DNA of 48,261 nt from Pyramidobacter piscolens (GCA_004558205.1 SFDM01000022.1:1-48261); one strand, 5' to 3'; shown: positions 1 through 8,590, numbered from the stretch's first letter. The notes: generated by a model not told the origin, from the letters alone. Numbers and translations are program-made.

Positions 1-59
1 CAGCCCTCGATTTCCGCGCTGTCTTGCTGAAGGACGCTCTGGAGCCTTTCACCGGTCAT
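1..59 (-). CDS. 5' end of an unidentified gene running off the left edge
   Basis: An ATG on the minus strand at 59-57 opens a frame of 19 codons (MTGERLQSVLQ...) that runs off the window. A GAGAGG Shine-Dalgarno-like stretch lies about 9 nt upstream of it. Too little is visible to name a product. It is divergent from the NlpC/P60 gene to the right, so the 60-509 interval should hold promoters for both. Confidence 0.4.
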   Translation of the reverse strand, partial: MTGERLQSVLQQDSAEIEG

Positions 60-193
60 GGTATGAAAACCTCTCTTTCGGGGATCGATTCTGTTTTTTT
101 ATTTTACAACAAAACTATCTTTTTTGCCACCGCGGCTCTGAACCTGAAGGGCTCCCCCCGGCCTGTACAGGCAGATTTGCGCCGAAACGCCGG

Positions 194-239
194 ATCAAAA
201 GATTTCAGCGCGAAGGGCGCAAAAGTCTTTTGATTTTAA
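194..239 (+). terminator. Intrinsic terminator-like hairpin in a divergent intergenic region
   Basis: ATCAAAAGA (194-202) pairs with TCTTTTGAT (226-234), with an inner GCGC/GCGC stem, and is followed by a T-rich tail. No gene on either strand obviously ends here, because the flanking genes point away from each other. It could therefore end a short untranslated transcript between them. Confidence 0.45.
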
Positions 240-311
240 TATTTTCAGACTCTCTCTCGCGCCGGCAGCGCAGAGAGGCGGCGCTCGATAAACGTTCCAG
301 GTGCACAGAAG

Positions 312-370
312 CCTTCCCCCGGCCCAACCGGAGGCGTACGTTTGTACGGTGAGGCTTGGGCCGGGGAAGG
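312..370. other. Long imperfect hairpin in the 60-509 intergenic region
   Basis: CCTTCCCCCGGCCCAA (312-327) pairs with TTGGGCCGGGGAAGG (356-370). An inner CGTAC/GTACG stem lies at 335-339 and 344-348. No T-tract follows, so it does not look like a simple terminator. The rest of 60-434 holds the hairpin at 194-234 and no recognisable gene. Confidence 0.4.
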
Positions 371-411
371 GTTCGAGCAGCTGGGACGTTGAGCGAGTGA
401 CGCCGGTAAGC

Positions 412-440
412 TACAATTTTCAGCGCATCCCGGGTATAAT
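412..440 (+). promoter_or_regulatory. Possible promoter of the NlpC/P60 gene
   Basis: A perfect TATAAT lies at 435-440. The hexamer 17 bp upstream (TACAAT, 412-417) is a poor -35. It is the only good -10 sequence before the gene. Confidence 0.3.
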
Positions 441-509
441 GAGGCGGGATGCTTGATTCGCCGGAGCGGACGGCCGGCGCGGGCCCCGATTTTTATGGAG
501 GTGGAAGGA

Positions 510-1898
510 ATGCGCAGAATCACGAGAACGGCGGTATGGGCCATAGCGGCGCTGCTTCTGGCACGGGGGGCCGCGGCGGCGGTCAACGACCTGGCGGGGA
601 CGGTGGAGGACCTTCGCGTTTTTTCGCAGTTTCCGGCGGACTACATTACAGATTCCCCGGAAACCCGCTGGCTGCCGGAGGAGGTTCAGTCGGAACTGGC
701 CAAGGCCTGCGCCGACCGTTTTTTCAGCCCCTGGACGGAGGCCGTGGACGAAGCGCTCGGCGCGGACTGGGGCGCGGCGAACCTCGACGGCCCCCTCTGG
801 GGCGAGAACCTTCAGCCGCTGAACGGAAAGCGCCGGGCGGCTCTGATCGCCGACGCTGATATGGGGGCCTTCCCGTCGCGCCAGCTCTTCGCCATCGCGA
901 CAGCCAACGCACCTCAGAGGATTTACCCCACGCACCGCCCTCTTTTCGCCGATCCCAACGCGGCGGGCGAGGGTTTTCCCTTTGATTATCTTCAGAACAC
1001 CAGCTGCTACGTGGGAACCCCGTTAAAAATCCATCACGTCAACCGGCGCGGCGACTGGTACCTCTGCCAGACAGGCCTGGAAGCGGGGTGGATCCCAGCG
1101 GCCTATACGGCGGTGGTCGACGAGGCTTTCATAAAGCGTTACCGCACCCAATCCTATGCCGCCATCCTGCGCGACGATACGGCTCTGCGCGACGCTCAGG
1201 GGCGAACGCTCGCGGTGACGCACGCGGGCGCGATTTTCCCCGTGGCCGAGGCGTCGGGACGCGTCTTGACGCTCCTGATCCCCCTCCGCCGCAGCGATGG
1301 CACGGGCGAGATCGGCCGCGCTATAGTCGGCGCCGACCGGGCCTGCGTTATGCCGCTGCCTCTCACGGCTGGCAACATGGCCCGCCAGGCCCAGGAGTTC
1401 ATGGGCACGCCCTACGGCTGGGGAGGCCTCTTTGAGGACCGAGACTGTTCTCAGACTTTGCTGGATCTGTTCCTCCCCTTCGGCCTCGGGCTTCCCCGCA
1501 ACTCCGGCGCTCAGGCCCGAAAATCGGGGGCCTTCATCGACTTGGAAGGGATGAGCGACGAAGAAAAGCTGGCGGCCATCAGGGCGCGGGGCATCCCCTT
1601 CCGTTCGCTGATCGGCATGAAAGGGCACATCGCGCTGTTCGTGGGCCTGAGCGACAAGGGCGATCCCCTGATCCTGCACAACCTCTGGGGCATCAGGACC
1701 GGCTCCGCCGAAGAGGGAACGCAGGGGCGCGCCGTCATCGGCCGCACGGTGGTCACCACGCTGCGTCCCGGCGCCGAACGCCCCGACGTGGCGCCGGAGG
1801 GGCTGCTTCCCCGGGTCACCACGCTGACGTTCCTGCCGGGATTCTCGCCGGCGCCGCTGGAAAACCCCGACGCTCCAACGCCGAAAACGCCGGAATGA
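510..1898 (+). CDS. Exported NlpC/P60 peptidoglycan hydrolase with SH3-like domains
   Basis: The 462-residue protein probably cleaves peptide stems of peptidoglycan outside the cytoplasm. The ATG at 510 is chosen because GGAGGTGG lies just upstream at 497-505 and the protein then starts with a signal peptide (MRRITRTAVWAIAALLLARG, AAAA cleavage region). The middle carries SH3-like repeats (GDWYLCQTGLEAGWIP around residue 190). The C-terminal third is NlpC/P60: the nucleophile is Cys313 in RDCSQ after GTPYGWGG, the catalytic His is in MKGHIALFVG, and ILHNLWG supplies the third polar residue. The Pro-rich tail is probably unstructured. This architecture matches known SH3-NlpC/P60 proteins. It stands alone as a single gene. 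Confidence 0.88.
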   Translation: MRRITRTAVWAIAALLLARGAAAAVNDLAGTVEDLRVFSQFPADYITDSPETRWLPEEVQSELAKACADRFFSPWTEAVDEALGADWGAANLDGPLWGENLQPLNGKRRAALIADADMGAFPSRQLFAIATANAPQRIYPTHRPLFADPNAAGEGFPFDYLQNTSCYVGTPLKIHHVNRRGDWYLCQTGLEAGWIPAAYTAVVDEAFIKRYRTQSYAAILRDDTALRDAQGRTLAVTHAGAIFPVAEASGRVLTLLIPLRRSDGTGEIGRAIVGADRACVMPLPLTAGNMARQAQEFMGTPYGWGGLFEDRDCSQTLLDLFLPFGLGLPRNSGAQARKSGAFIDLEGMSDEEKLAAIRARGIPFRSLIGMKGHIALFVGLSDKGDPLILHNLWGIRTGSAEEGTQGRAVIGRTVVTTLRPGAERPDVAPEGLLPRVTTLTFLPGFSPAPLENPDAPTPKTPE

Positions 1899-1920
1899 GA
1901 TCTTGTGAACTACCCATCAT

Positions 1921-2160
1921 CTAAAGCCGAAGGCTTCCTGCTTCATTGACCTCGTAACCTACTATCTCCACAGGCGTAAAGTCGGACGGTTCCCGCCCTA
2001 TTTGCAGTTCGTTTTTAGTTTTTAGGATGCTAGCAGCCGCAAGCCTTACGCAAGAATGTTTTTTGCGGCGTTATGGTCGCGGTGGTGCTGCGCCCCGCAC
2101 TTAGTATTATTTGACTGCCGCTTGCAAGCGCGCTGCCAGAACTCCTTCGGCAAAAAAATG
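1921..2160 (-). pseudogene. tnpB: Decayed C-terminal fragment of an IS200/IS605-family TnpB
   Basis: On the minus strand, 2160 to 2046 encodes a zinc-ribbon/RuvC-III-like end (TKCGAQHHRDHNAAKNILA) that stops at 2046-2048. The next frame continues with LAAASILKTKNELQ and GREPSDFTPVEIV up to a stop at 1921-1923, which looks like the genuine TnpB tail after a frameshift. The end carries AAGCC-gaa-GGCTT (1924-1936), then GATGATGGGTAGTTCAC read on the minus strand, like a typical IS605 right end. No N-terminal part of TnpB is present, so this is a relic of an element now gone. Confidence 0.75.
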
Positions 2161-2200
2161 TTCCACGTAGAACAATGATGTTCTACGTGGAACATTTTTT
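2153..2200. terminator. Bidirectional terminator with parS-like arms
   Basis: A perfect 22-bp stem (2153-2174 with 2179-2200, loop ATGA) has an A-tract on one side and six Ts on the other, so it can act on both strands. It lies just past the stop of the leftward hydratase gene. Each arm contains a 16-mer (TGTTCCACGTAGAACA at 2159 and TGTTCTACGTGGAACA at 2179) one symmetric pair away from a parS palindrome. Confidence 0.8.
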
Positions 2201-2222
2201 ATTGCGCTGCGCCGTTTTTCGC

Positions 2223-4535
2223 CTATTTGAGCTCCCTGTAATAGTTCATCAGGCAGCCCGCCAGGATGATGGCGCGCTCCTCAGCGGAGATGCCGGGCAG
2301 TGTGAGCGTTACTTCCTCGCGTTCTACGCCGTCCAGCAGCCAGGCTTTGACTTCCGCCGCGCCGCCGGCGATGGCCTGGCGGACGCCGGGAATCCACAGC
2401 CACTGGCCGACGCTGAACTTAGACAGGTCGGCGTCGCTAACCACCCAAGGAGCCATGCCCCAGTTGGTCAAATTGCTGCGGTAACGCTTGGTAGCGTACT
2501 CGCGGGCCACGTTGGCCTGGCCGCCCAGCATCTTCTGCGACGACGCGGCCTGCTCGCGGGCCGAACCGTCGCCGGGCTTGACGGCGCAGACAAGGCTGCC
2601 GAGGGCCACCTGGTCGGCGGCGACGCCCACCCTGTCCAGCACCTTTTTCAGGGCTTCCGAGGGAAGGCCGCCCTTTTCAAGCAGAGCTTCCCGCTCCTCT
2701 TCAAGGGCCTTAGCCTCGTGAGCATGGGGCACATAGGCGGGATCCTTTCTCTGGAGCGTGAACTCAGCCAGCTTGATGGGGTCGGAACGCAGAGAAGCGG
2801 TCTCGCCCGAGGGGATCAGCTCGTCGGTGGTGGTCACGGGATCGGTGATCACCGAAGCCACGCGGAGCAGCTGATTTTCCGGCAGAGAGGCGATCTTCGG
2901 CCAGGGCTTGATGTTGGGGCCGAACTGGAGCTCCACTTCGGGCATGGGGCTGCCGAATCCGTTGTAGACGCGCTTGGCGTAGATAGCTGCGTCGAAACGA
3001 TAGGCTTCGTGGCCTTTCAGGCGGTCAGCGTATTCGAAAGCGGAGGTCACCACGCCGCCGTTGGCCGCGGTGGCGGCGATCGACCGGGCGTCCATCAGGG
3101 CCACGCCGGAGATCTGTCCCTGGTTGGGCTTGGAGCCTTCACGGTTGGGGAAGTTGCGCGTGGTGTGCCGCAGGCTGAAACCCTGGTTGCAGGGCGTCTC
3201 GCCCGCGCCGAAGCAGGGGCCGCAGAAGGCAGGATAGCTGACCGCGCCGGCGCTGATCAGCTTCCCGAGCCATCCGCCGGCCATGAGGGCGGCGTTGACG
3301 GGCTGGCTCGAAGGATAGACGCTCAGGCCGAAGCTTCCGCAGCCGGTGCTGCCGCCGTCGAGGATCTGAGCCGCGGCGACCAGGTTTTCGAAGTTGCCGC
3401 CGGCGCATCCGGCAATCACGCCCTGTTCCACGTGGAACTTTCCGCCCTTCAGCTTGCTCACCAGGTCGAAGTGAAGGCCGGGATTGTCCATTTTCGCGGC
3501 GGCGTCCTTTTCGACCGTGCGCAGGATGTCGGCGGCGTTGGCGTTGAAATCGGCAATGGTGTAGACGTTGCTGGGATGGAAGGGCAGGGCGATGACAGGC
3601 TCGATAGACCCCAGATCCACCACCACGGCGCCGTCGTAGCGGGCCGCATCGGCGGGGTCGAGGCGCTTATAGGCTTCAGGACGGCCGTGGACCCCGTAGA
3701 ATTCTTTGATCTTATCGTCGGTACGCCAGATGGAGCTCCAGCAAGCCGTCTCCGTGGTCATAACGTCCACGCCCATGCGGAACTCGGCGCTCAGGTTGGA
3801 CACGCCGGGGCCCACGAACTCCATGGCCTTGTTCTTGACGAAGTTCTTGGCGAAGACCGCGCCGATGATGGACAGCGCCACGTCATGAGGCCCCACGCCG
3901 GGACGGGGCGTTCCAGTGAGGTAGACGGCGATCACGCCCGGCCAGGTCACGTCGTAGGTACGGCCTAAAAGCTGCTTGACCATTTCGGGGCCGCCCTCGC
4001 CCACCGACAGAGTTCCCAAAGCGCCGTAGCGCGTGTGGCTGTCGGTGCCCAGGATCATCATTCCGCACTCGGCCATGGTCTCGCGCATGTACTGGTGCAT
4101 GACCGCCTCGTGGCGGGGCACATAGATGCCGCCGTACTTTTTGGCCGCCGAGAGGCCGAACATATGGTCGTCCTCGTTGATGGTCCCGCCCACGGCGCAG
4201 AGGCTGTTGTGGCAGTTGGTCATGGCGAAGGGCACGGGGAACTTCTCCAGCCCGCAGGCGATGGCTGTCTGAAGCACGCCCACGTAGGTGATGTCGTGAG
4301 ACGTGAGCTTGTCGAAGCGCATGTGAAGCAGGGAATCGCCGCGGTCTTCGTTGTGGGCCTCCACGATGCTTCTGGCCATGGTCCCCGCGCCGGGGGCCTC
4401 GGGCAGAGCGCCCTCCCAGCGCAGTCCCGCCTCGGCCAGGCGGGATTTCAATTCCTGAGCGGGAAGCCGGTCCGCATCCTCTATAAGGCATTTTCCGCCG
4501 AACAAATACACTGTTTTCCCGATAAGAGTGATCAT
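2223..4535 (-). CDS. Aconitase-family hydratase (YbhJ-like)
   Basis: The 770-residue protein belongs to the aconitase/isopropylmalate dehydratase superfamily, whose members use a [4Fe-4S] cluster to add or remove water on hydroxy-acids. Three cluster cysteines are visible: one in VIAGCAGGNFEN and two in FCGPCFGAGE. TDSHTRYGALG is the active-site loop near the N-terminus, and the small swivelling domain follows in the last ~200 residues. The size and single-chain form resemble E. coli YbhJ; the substrate is not established. The ATG at 4535 is preferred because GAAGGAG lies 8 nt upstream; longer starts up to 4616 lack a site. It is a single gene, divergent from the DUF3160 gene. A parS-like palindrome lies inside it at 3425-3438. 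Confidence 0.82.
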   Translation of the reverse strand: MITLIGKTVYLFGGKCLIEDADRLPAQELKSRLAEAGLRWEGALPEAPGAGTMARSIVEAHNEDRGDSLLHMRFDKLTSHDITYVGVLQTAIACGLEKFPVPFAMTNCHNSLCAVGGTINEDDHMFGLSAAKKYGGIYVPRHEAVMHQYMRETMAECGMMILGTDSHTRYGALGTLSVGEGGPEMVKQLLGRTYDVTWPGVIAVYLTGTPRPGVGPHDVALSIIGAVFAKNFVKNKAMEFVGPGVSNLSAEFRMGVDVMTTETACWSSIWRTDDKIKEFYGVHGRPEAYKRLDPADAARYDGAVVVDLGSIEPVIALPFHPSNVYTIADFNANAADILRTVEKDAAAKMDNPGLHFDLVSKLKGGKFHVEQGVIAGCAGGNFENLVAAAQILDGGSTGCGSFGLSVYPSSQPVNAALMAGGWLGKLISAGAVSYPAFCGPCFGAGETPCNQGFSLRHTTRNFPNREGSKPNQGQISGVALMDARSIAATAANGGVVTSAFEYADRLKGHEAYRFDAAIYAKRVYNGFGSPMPEVELQFGPNIKPWPKIASLPENQLLRVASVITDPVTTTDELIPSGETASLRSDPIKLAEFTLQRKDPAYVPHAHEAKALEEEREALLEKGGLPSEALKKVLDRVGVAADQVALGSLVCAVKPGDGSAREQAASSQKMLGGQANVAREYATKRYRSNLTNWGMAPWVVSDADLSKFSVGQWLWIPGVRQAIAGGAAEVKAWLLDGVEREEVTLTLPGISAEERAIILAGCLMNYYRELK

Positions 4536-4607
4536 CGTCATAACTCCTTCGTCCATAGGAATAGGAAGCCCTTCGGCCTCCGATACTTTTCTACTCTTCT
4601 GGATCTT

Positions 4608-4635
4608 ACTATACACCGTCTATCTATAAACGCAA
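4608..4635 (-). promoter_or_regulatory. Probable promoter of the aconitase-family gene
   Basis: Read on the minus strand: TTGCGT (4635-4630), 16 bp, TATAGT (4613-4608). It lies about 70 bp upstream of the chosen start at 4535. Confidence 0.45.
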
Positions 4636-4709
4636 ATGATTGTTTTTAATTGATTTCAATAATAATATTTTATGTCAAGAAAACTGAGAAAACTTCGCCA
4701 AATCTTCAA

Positions 4710-4739
4710 TTGCCTTTTCTCCGTTACTAGGTGTACAAT
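4710..4739 (+). promoter_or_regulatory. Probable promoter of the DUF3160 gene
   Basis: TTGCCT (4710-4715), 18 bp, TACAAT (4734-4739), about 50 bp upstream of the ATG at 4792. Confidence 0.5.
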
Positions 4740-4791
4740 ATTTTGCAAAGAATCATTTCAGTGTAATCTCAAAAAACAAGGAGGTTTTATC

Positions 4792-7386
4792 ATGTTGACG
4801 TTCAGAAAGTGGATCAGCGTGTTTTTTCTTCTGTTCCTCGGGGCGGCCTGTTCCATGCCGGCCCTTGCGGCGCAGAGGAAGGATTACATGGTCGTCGTGG
4901 ACATCACCGCGGTGACTCAAAAGCCTGGTCAGCGTTATGTCAAGACGGCGCACTCTATCGAGTATTCCGAGAACGTGAAGGACGCGCCAATTTATGGAAA
5001 CATCCTCCAGGTGGAGCCGCAAAAGGATGGGCGTTACGGCAAGGTCTTCACAGAAGAAGGCGCTCTTGGTTTTATCGAGATGAAAAAACTGACGGCTCTG
5101 CCGCAGTACAGCCCCTTCCAGCCCGAACCCTTCCGCTTCAAGGCGAGCGGGGTGAAGCTCTACCTGCAGCCCGGCCTGAAGGACATCACCAGCTTCACCC
5201 CCGCCGGCGACCAGCCCTACAGGGTGATCGCCGGCGAAGTGACTGAAGGCATCGGCTCCTTTACCGACAAAAAGGGCGTGGAGTGGATTCTGCTGAGATT
5301 TTCCACGTCCAACGGAGCGGGAATAGGCATGCGCCACGCCTGGGCGAAGGCTTCGGACCTCACCAGACTGTCGGCCTACGAACCTGATTACAGCGCCGTC
5401 GCGCCTTCGCTGGTGCCGAAGGAAATCAGAAACCTGGGCGCCGTGCCTGCGCCAATTCTGGCCCGGATCGCCAAAGAGGGCTTCGCCGTGGGCGCGCCGG
5501 CCGATCTGGATAACTTCATGGACGACATGGTCTCAGCCTACGAAAGCCTTTCCTCCGAAACGCCGATCTTCGTGACCTCCGACCTGTTTCTCCACTCCTT
5601 CCATCTGATATTCTCAAGAAGCCTGAAAAAGGTTGAGGCGATCAACTTCGCTCCCATGACGAAGGCCATGCTTTTTGGCGCTCTGGACCGGCTGGAGGCC
5701 ATGGAGAAAAAATACGCTCAGGACGAGGCGCTGCTGCCGGTTTTTGCCCGCGTCCGCGATTTCCTCACGGTTCCGGCGCTCCTGATCGACCCGGAGGCGC
5801 AGGTCGCCGCGTCGGAGACGGCAAAGGAGGAACTGAAGCTCGTCCTGAACGGCCAGGGCATGCACGCATCGAAGATCTCGGGGACCACGGAAGACTACAG
5901 CTTCTACAAACCCCGCGGACATTATACCGCCAGCGAGGCTCTTTCGAACTATTTCCGCTCCATGGCCTACCTGGGCGGAATGTCACTGCGCCTGGGCAAG
6001 ACGCCTGAAGAAGGAAAGGCCAATGTGGCCGCCATCGCACTGCTCTGCGCGATCTTCGACGGCGACGAGAAACTCCGCGGCCAGTGGGAGGCGCTCTACA
6101 GGCCTTTGGCCTACATGGTGGGCGAAGCCGACGATCCTTCTATTCTCCAGTATGGTCCCCTAACCAGGAAGGTCCTGGACGGAAAGCTCGAAGGGCTGAA
6201 GGATCCCGAAATGCTGAGCCGTCTCCACGCCGACTTTTTGGCCGCAGCTCCCGCGCCGGCGATCATCGACGCCAAGGCATCGCGCCTCAACATGACCCAG
6301 GAAGAGCGCGCCGACGAGGCGGCGGGATTCCGTCTGATGGGGCGCCGCTTCGTGCTGGACGCATGGATCTTCTCGCAGCTCACGTCGCCCGGCGTGGGCG
6401 CCCCCGAAGCGCCGCGCAACCTGCCTCAGGCCGAGGACGTGATGGCAGCTCTGGGCTCCTCCGTGGCCGAAGCGGCCGTGGAGGGCGCGAAGAAAAACGT
6501 CCCTGGCTACGCTGAGGCGCTTGTGCGGGTGAAGGGGGAAGTCAAGAAGTTCTTCGCCGCCGAGAGCAAGACCGTCTACACGGACTGGCTGAAGACTCTG
6601 GCTGCGCTGCTCTCCGACAGAGGGTCGAAGCAGTTCTTCGCCAACTCCGAAGCCTGGCTCGTAAAAACATTGACCACGGCGATGTCGTCCTGGGCTGAGC
6701 TGAAGCACGACACTGTGCTCTACGCCAAGCAGAGCTACGCCGAGATGGGCGGCGGCGGCGAGTGGGCCGCCGAACCCTTTGGCAAGCCCAAACCCCGCGG
6801 CTACGTGGAGCCCGTTCCTCAGTTCTTCTCCTCCATGGGCGCCGCGCTGGACCGCCTGCTGGGCATCTTCAAAACCTACAGCCTTGGCGACAGCGGCGAC
6901 AACTCCGGCCCTGACCTCATTTCCAAGATCGAATCTTTCCGCGAATACGTGGACAGCTACGGCGCCATCGCCGCGAAGGAAGTCTCGGGAGAGCCATTGA
7001 ACGACGACGATTACGACGCTATTGAACGGATCGCTTCCTTTTTGAACGCGGAACTTCTCCTTGACACAGCCCTTATCGAATCCGAAGAGGATCTGAAGCT
7101 CCTCAGAATGCCGCTGGTCACCGACGTGGCCACCGACGGCAACGCCGGCGTGGTCCTGCACATCGCGACGGGGCGGCCCCATAGGGTCTTCGTCTTCGTG
7201 GACGATAAGCTGGGCGGCCCTAGGCTGACGGTGGGATTTATCTACTCCTTCTATGAATTCGAGCGATCTCTGAGCGAAGGCCGTATGACCGACGAAGAGT
7301 GGCGCGCCAAGGTCTACGACGACAAGGCCCAAAAAGAACTGGATGGGCTGACGCCCCAGTGGAGCAAAAAAATGTATGTGAAATAA
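4792..7386 (+). CDS. Exported DUF3160-family protein
   Basis: This 864-residue protein starts at an ATG preceded by AAGGAGG. A signal peptide (MLTFRKWISVFFLLFLGAAC, cleavage likely after ALA) shows export. The central and C-terminal parts match what I know of DUF3160, in particular the stretch TPIFVTSDLFLHSFHLIF and the conserved helical region after it. No catalytic motif is evident, and the family has no assigned function that I can state with confidence. The first ~170 residues after the signal hold a beta-rich region that could be SH3-like. It is a single gene, and no clear intrinsic terminator follows it. Confidence 0.78.
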   Translation: MLTFRKWISVFFLLFLGAACSMPALAAQRKDYMVVVDITAVTQKPGQRYVKTAHSIEYSENVKDAPIYGNILQVEPQKDGRYGKVFTEEGALGFIEMKKLTALPQYSPFQPEPFRFKASGVKLYLQPGLKDITSFTPAGDQPYRVIAGEVTEGIGSFTDKKGVEWILLRFSTSNGAGIGMRHAWAKASDLTRLSAYEPDYSAVAPSLVPKEIRNLGAVPAPILARIAKEGFAVGAPADLDNFMDDMVSAYESLSSETPIFVTSDLFLHSFHLIFSRSLKKVEAINFAPMTKAMLFGALDRLEAMEKKYAQDEALLPVFARVRDFLTVPALLIDPEAQVAASETAKEELKLVLNGQGMHASKISGTTEDYSFYKPRGHYTASEALSNYFRSMAYLGGMSLRLGKTPEEGKANVAAIALLCAIFDGDEKLRGQWEALYRPLAYMVGEADDPSILQYGPLTRKVLDGKLEGLKDPEMLSRLHADFLAAAPAPAIIDAKASRLNMTQEERADEAAGFRLMGRRFVLDAWIFSQLTSPGVGAPEAPRNLPQAEDVMAALGSSVAEAAVEGAKKNVPGYAEALVRVKGEVKKFFAAESKTVYTDWLKTLAALLSDRGSKQFFANSEAWLVKTLTTAMSSWAELKHDTVLYAKQSYAEMGGGGEWAAEPFGKPKPRGYVEPVPQFFSSMGAALDRLLGIFKTYSLGDSGDNSGPDLISKIESFREYVDSYGAIAAKEVSGEPLNDDDYDAIERIASFLNAELLLDTALIESEEDLKLLRMPLVTDVATDGNAGVVLHIATGRPHRVFVFVDDKLGGPRLTVGFIYSFYEFERSLSEGRMTDEEWRAKVYDDKAQKELDGLTPQWSKKMYVK

Positions 7387-7518
7387 CGAAAAACATACGC
7401 CAAAAACCAACTGCCCACTTTATAGGGTACTAAACTTACAGTCTACTCTGCGTCTTAATCTTTTGACTCTGAAACACGGACCGGCAAACCACAATCGATA
7501 TGCTGAGAGGAGCCTTCC

Positions 7519-8358
7519 ATGAGATTACCGGCAATGATATGGACGATTCTGTGTCTTGCGGCGGCGGCCCACGCCGAGACGCTGACGCCTCGGTCCGGCG
7601 GGATTGCGCCCTGCGAGGCGCCGCAGACGGTCCCCCTTTATGTTGGGGCGCGGGGGGGGATCGTCTCGCACCACGGTCTCGCCTCAGCTATGATCTCCCG
7701 ATTCTACAGCGCCCTCAAAGCCGCCAATCCTGGCGCGCGCCGAGCCATTGTCATCGGCCCCGACCACTTCATGACAGGACGGCACAACATCTCGCTCTGT
7801 CCCTCCGACTGGACCCCGCCCGGCGGCGTCCTCAAGGCCGATGGACAGGCTCTGGAGCTGCTGAAAGTCAGGGGCGTCGTCGGCGTGGAGAGCCTTCCCT
7901 TCCGGCAGGAGCACTCCATAGGCCTGCAGGTCTGCTTTCTGAAGCGATTTTTTCCCGACCTTCAGGTGGTTTCCCTGATCGTGAAGGGAGACACTCCCCT
8001 TTTCAAGCTTCGCAGGTTGATCGCCCCCCTGGCGCAGCTTCTCTCGGAGGAGGGAACGGTGATCATCCTGAGCATGGACTTTTCTCACGAGAAGATGCCC
8101 GCCGCCGCTCGAGCCGAGGACGACAAAAGCCTGAGCCGCATCGTCAACTTTGAGACGGAAAAGCTGAAAGACTTGGACGTGGACGCGCCCCCCGCGCTGT
8201 GGCTCTTTTTGCGGGTCCTGCAGCGCCAAGGCCTGACCGAGCCCCACATCCTGGAGCGCGCCTGCTCCAGCGAGATCGTCGGACGTCCCGACCTGCCCTG
8301 CACAAGCTACGCGAGCGTGCTGTTCAGGAAAAAAATCACGCCCTTGGACGCACATTGA
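7519..8358 (+). CDS. Exported MEMO1-like protein (AmmeMemoRadiSam system protein B family)
   Basis: This 279-residue protein has the MEMO1 signatures: SHHGLASAM near residue 55, IGPDHF (GPNHxG-like, metal-binding His), EHSIGLQ and MDFSHE. MEMO-like proteins resemble class III extradiol dioxygenases and bind metal through such His residues. An N-terminal signal peptide (MRLPAMIWTILCLAAAAHA) precedes the domain, which is unusual since the usual family members are cytosolic. An AGAGGAG site lies upstream. No AMMECR1 or radical-SAM partner is in the window. The stop codon lies inside the terminator stem. Confidence 0.8.
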   Translation: MRLPAMIWTILCLAAAAHAETLTPRSGGIAPCEAPQTVPLYVGARGGIVSHHGLASAMISRFYSALKAANPGARRAIVIGPDHFMTGRHNISLCPSDWTPPGGVLKADGQALELLKVRGVVGVESLPFRQEHSIGLQVCFLKRFFPDLQVVSLIVKGDTPLFKLRRLIAPLAQLLSEEGTVIILSMDFSHEKMPAAARAEDDKSLSRIVNFETEKLKDLDVDAPPALWLFLRVLQRQGLTEPHILERACSSEIVGRPDLPCTSYASVLFRKKITPLDAH

Positions 8359-8412
8359 AGTTGACGCTCCCCAAGCCTAAAGGCATGGGGAGCGTCAACT
8401 TCAATGTGTTTT
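8351..8412. terminator. Long bidirectional hairpin shared by convergent gene ends
   Basis: 22-bp perfect arms (8351-8372 and 8387-8408) are extended by 4 of 5 inner pairs around a TAAA loop and followed by TTTT on the plus strand. The MEMO-like stop (8356-8358) lies in the left arm, and the stop of the kinase relic on the other strand (8401-8403) lies in the right arm. Both reading frames therefore end in the same sequence, ACA/GCA-CAT-TGA. The inner CTCCCC-A-AGCC-TAAA-GGC core also recalls IS200/IS605 terminal hairpins. Confidence 0.75.
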
Positions 8413-8590
8413 ATCAGCGCCGAAGATCCTCAGCGTCACCTCCGCGCCCTCTCCTTCGGAGCTCGAGATGCCGAAGGCAAAGTTCTTCCCGTAGAGATAT
8501 TTCAGCCGCCTCTAGCTGTTCTGCAATCCCAGGTGTTTTTCTCCGAGCAGCGGACTGTCGGCAGGCAAAGACACGCCCGGTGAGAAAACC
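8401..8590 (-). pseudogene. Relic of a LytS/YehU-type sensor histidine kinase C-terminus
   Basis: Minus-strand translation gives SLPADSPLLGEKHLGLQNS, an in-frame TAG, then RRLKYLYGKNFAFGISSSEG and GEGAEVTLRIFGADKTH before a stop at 8403-8401. This matches the end of the ATPase domain of LytS-family kinases (GIGLxNVxxRL, LYG, GxGTxVxIxIP). The premature TAG and stops further upstream show that it is dead. No response regulator gene is next to it. Confidence 0.65.

Noticed and set aside
453..509. Upstream extension of the NlpC/P60 frame to an ATG at 453
   Set aside because: The extra 19 residues are Arg-rich and would bury the signal peptide, and a good GGAGG-type site sits directly before 510.
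2175..3968. 597-codon open frame on the plus strand across the hydratase gene
   Set aside because: It is the antisense shadow of the aconitase-family gene, with His/Gly/Arg-rich composition and no domain.
6160..7410. 416-codon open frame antisense to the DUF3160 gene
   Set aside because: A shadow frame caused by high GC; the sense strand has the signal peptide, Shine-Dalgarno and family motifs.
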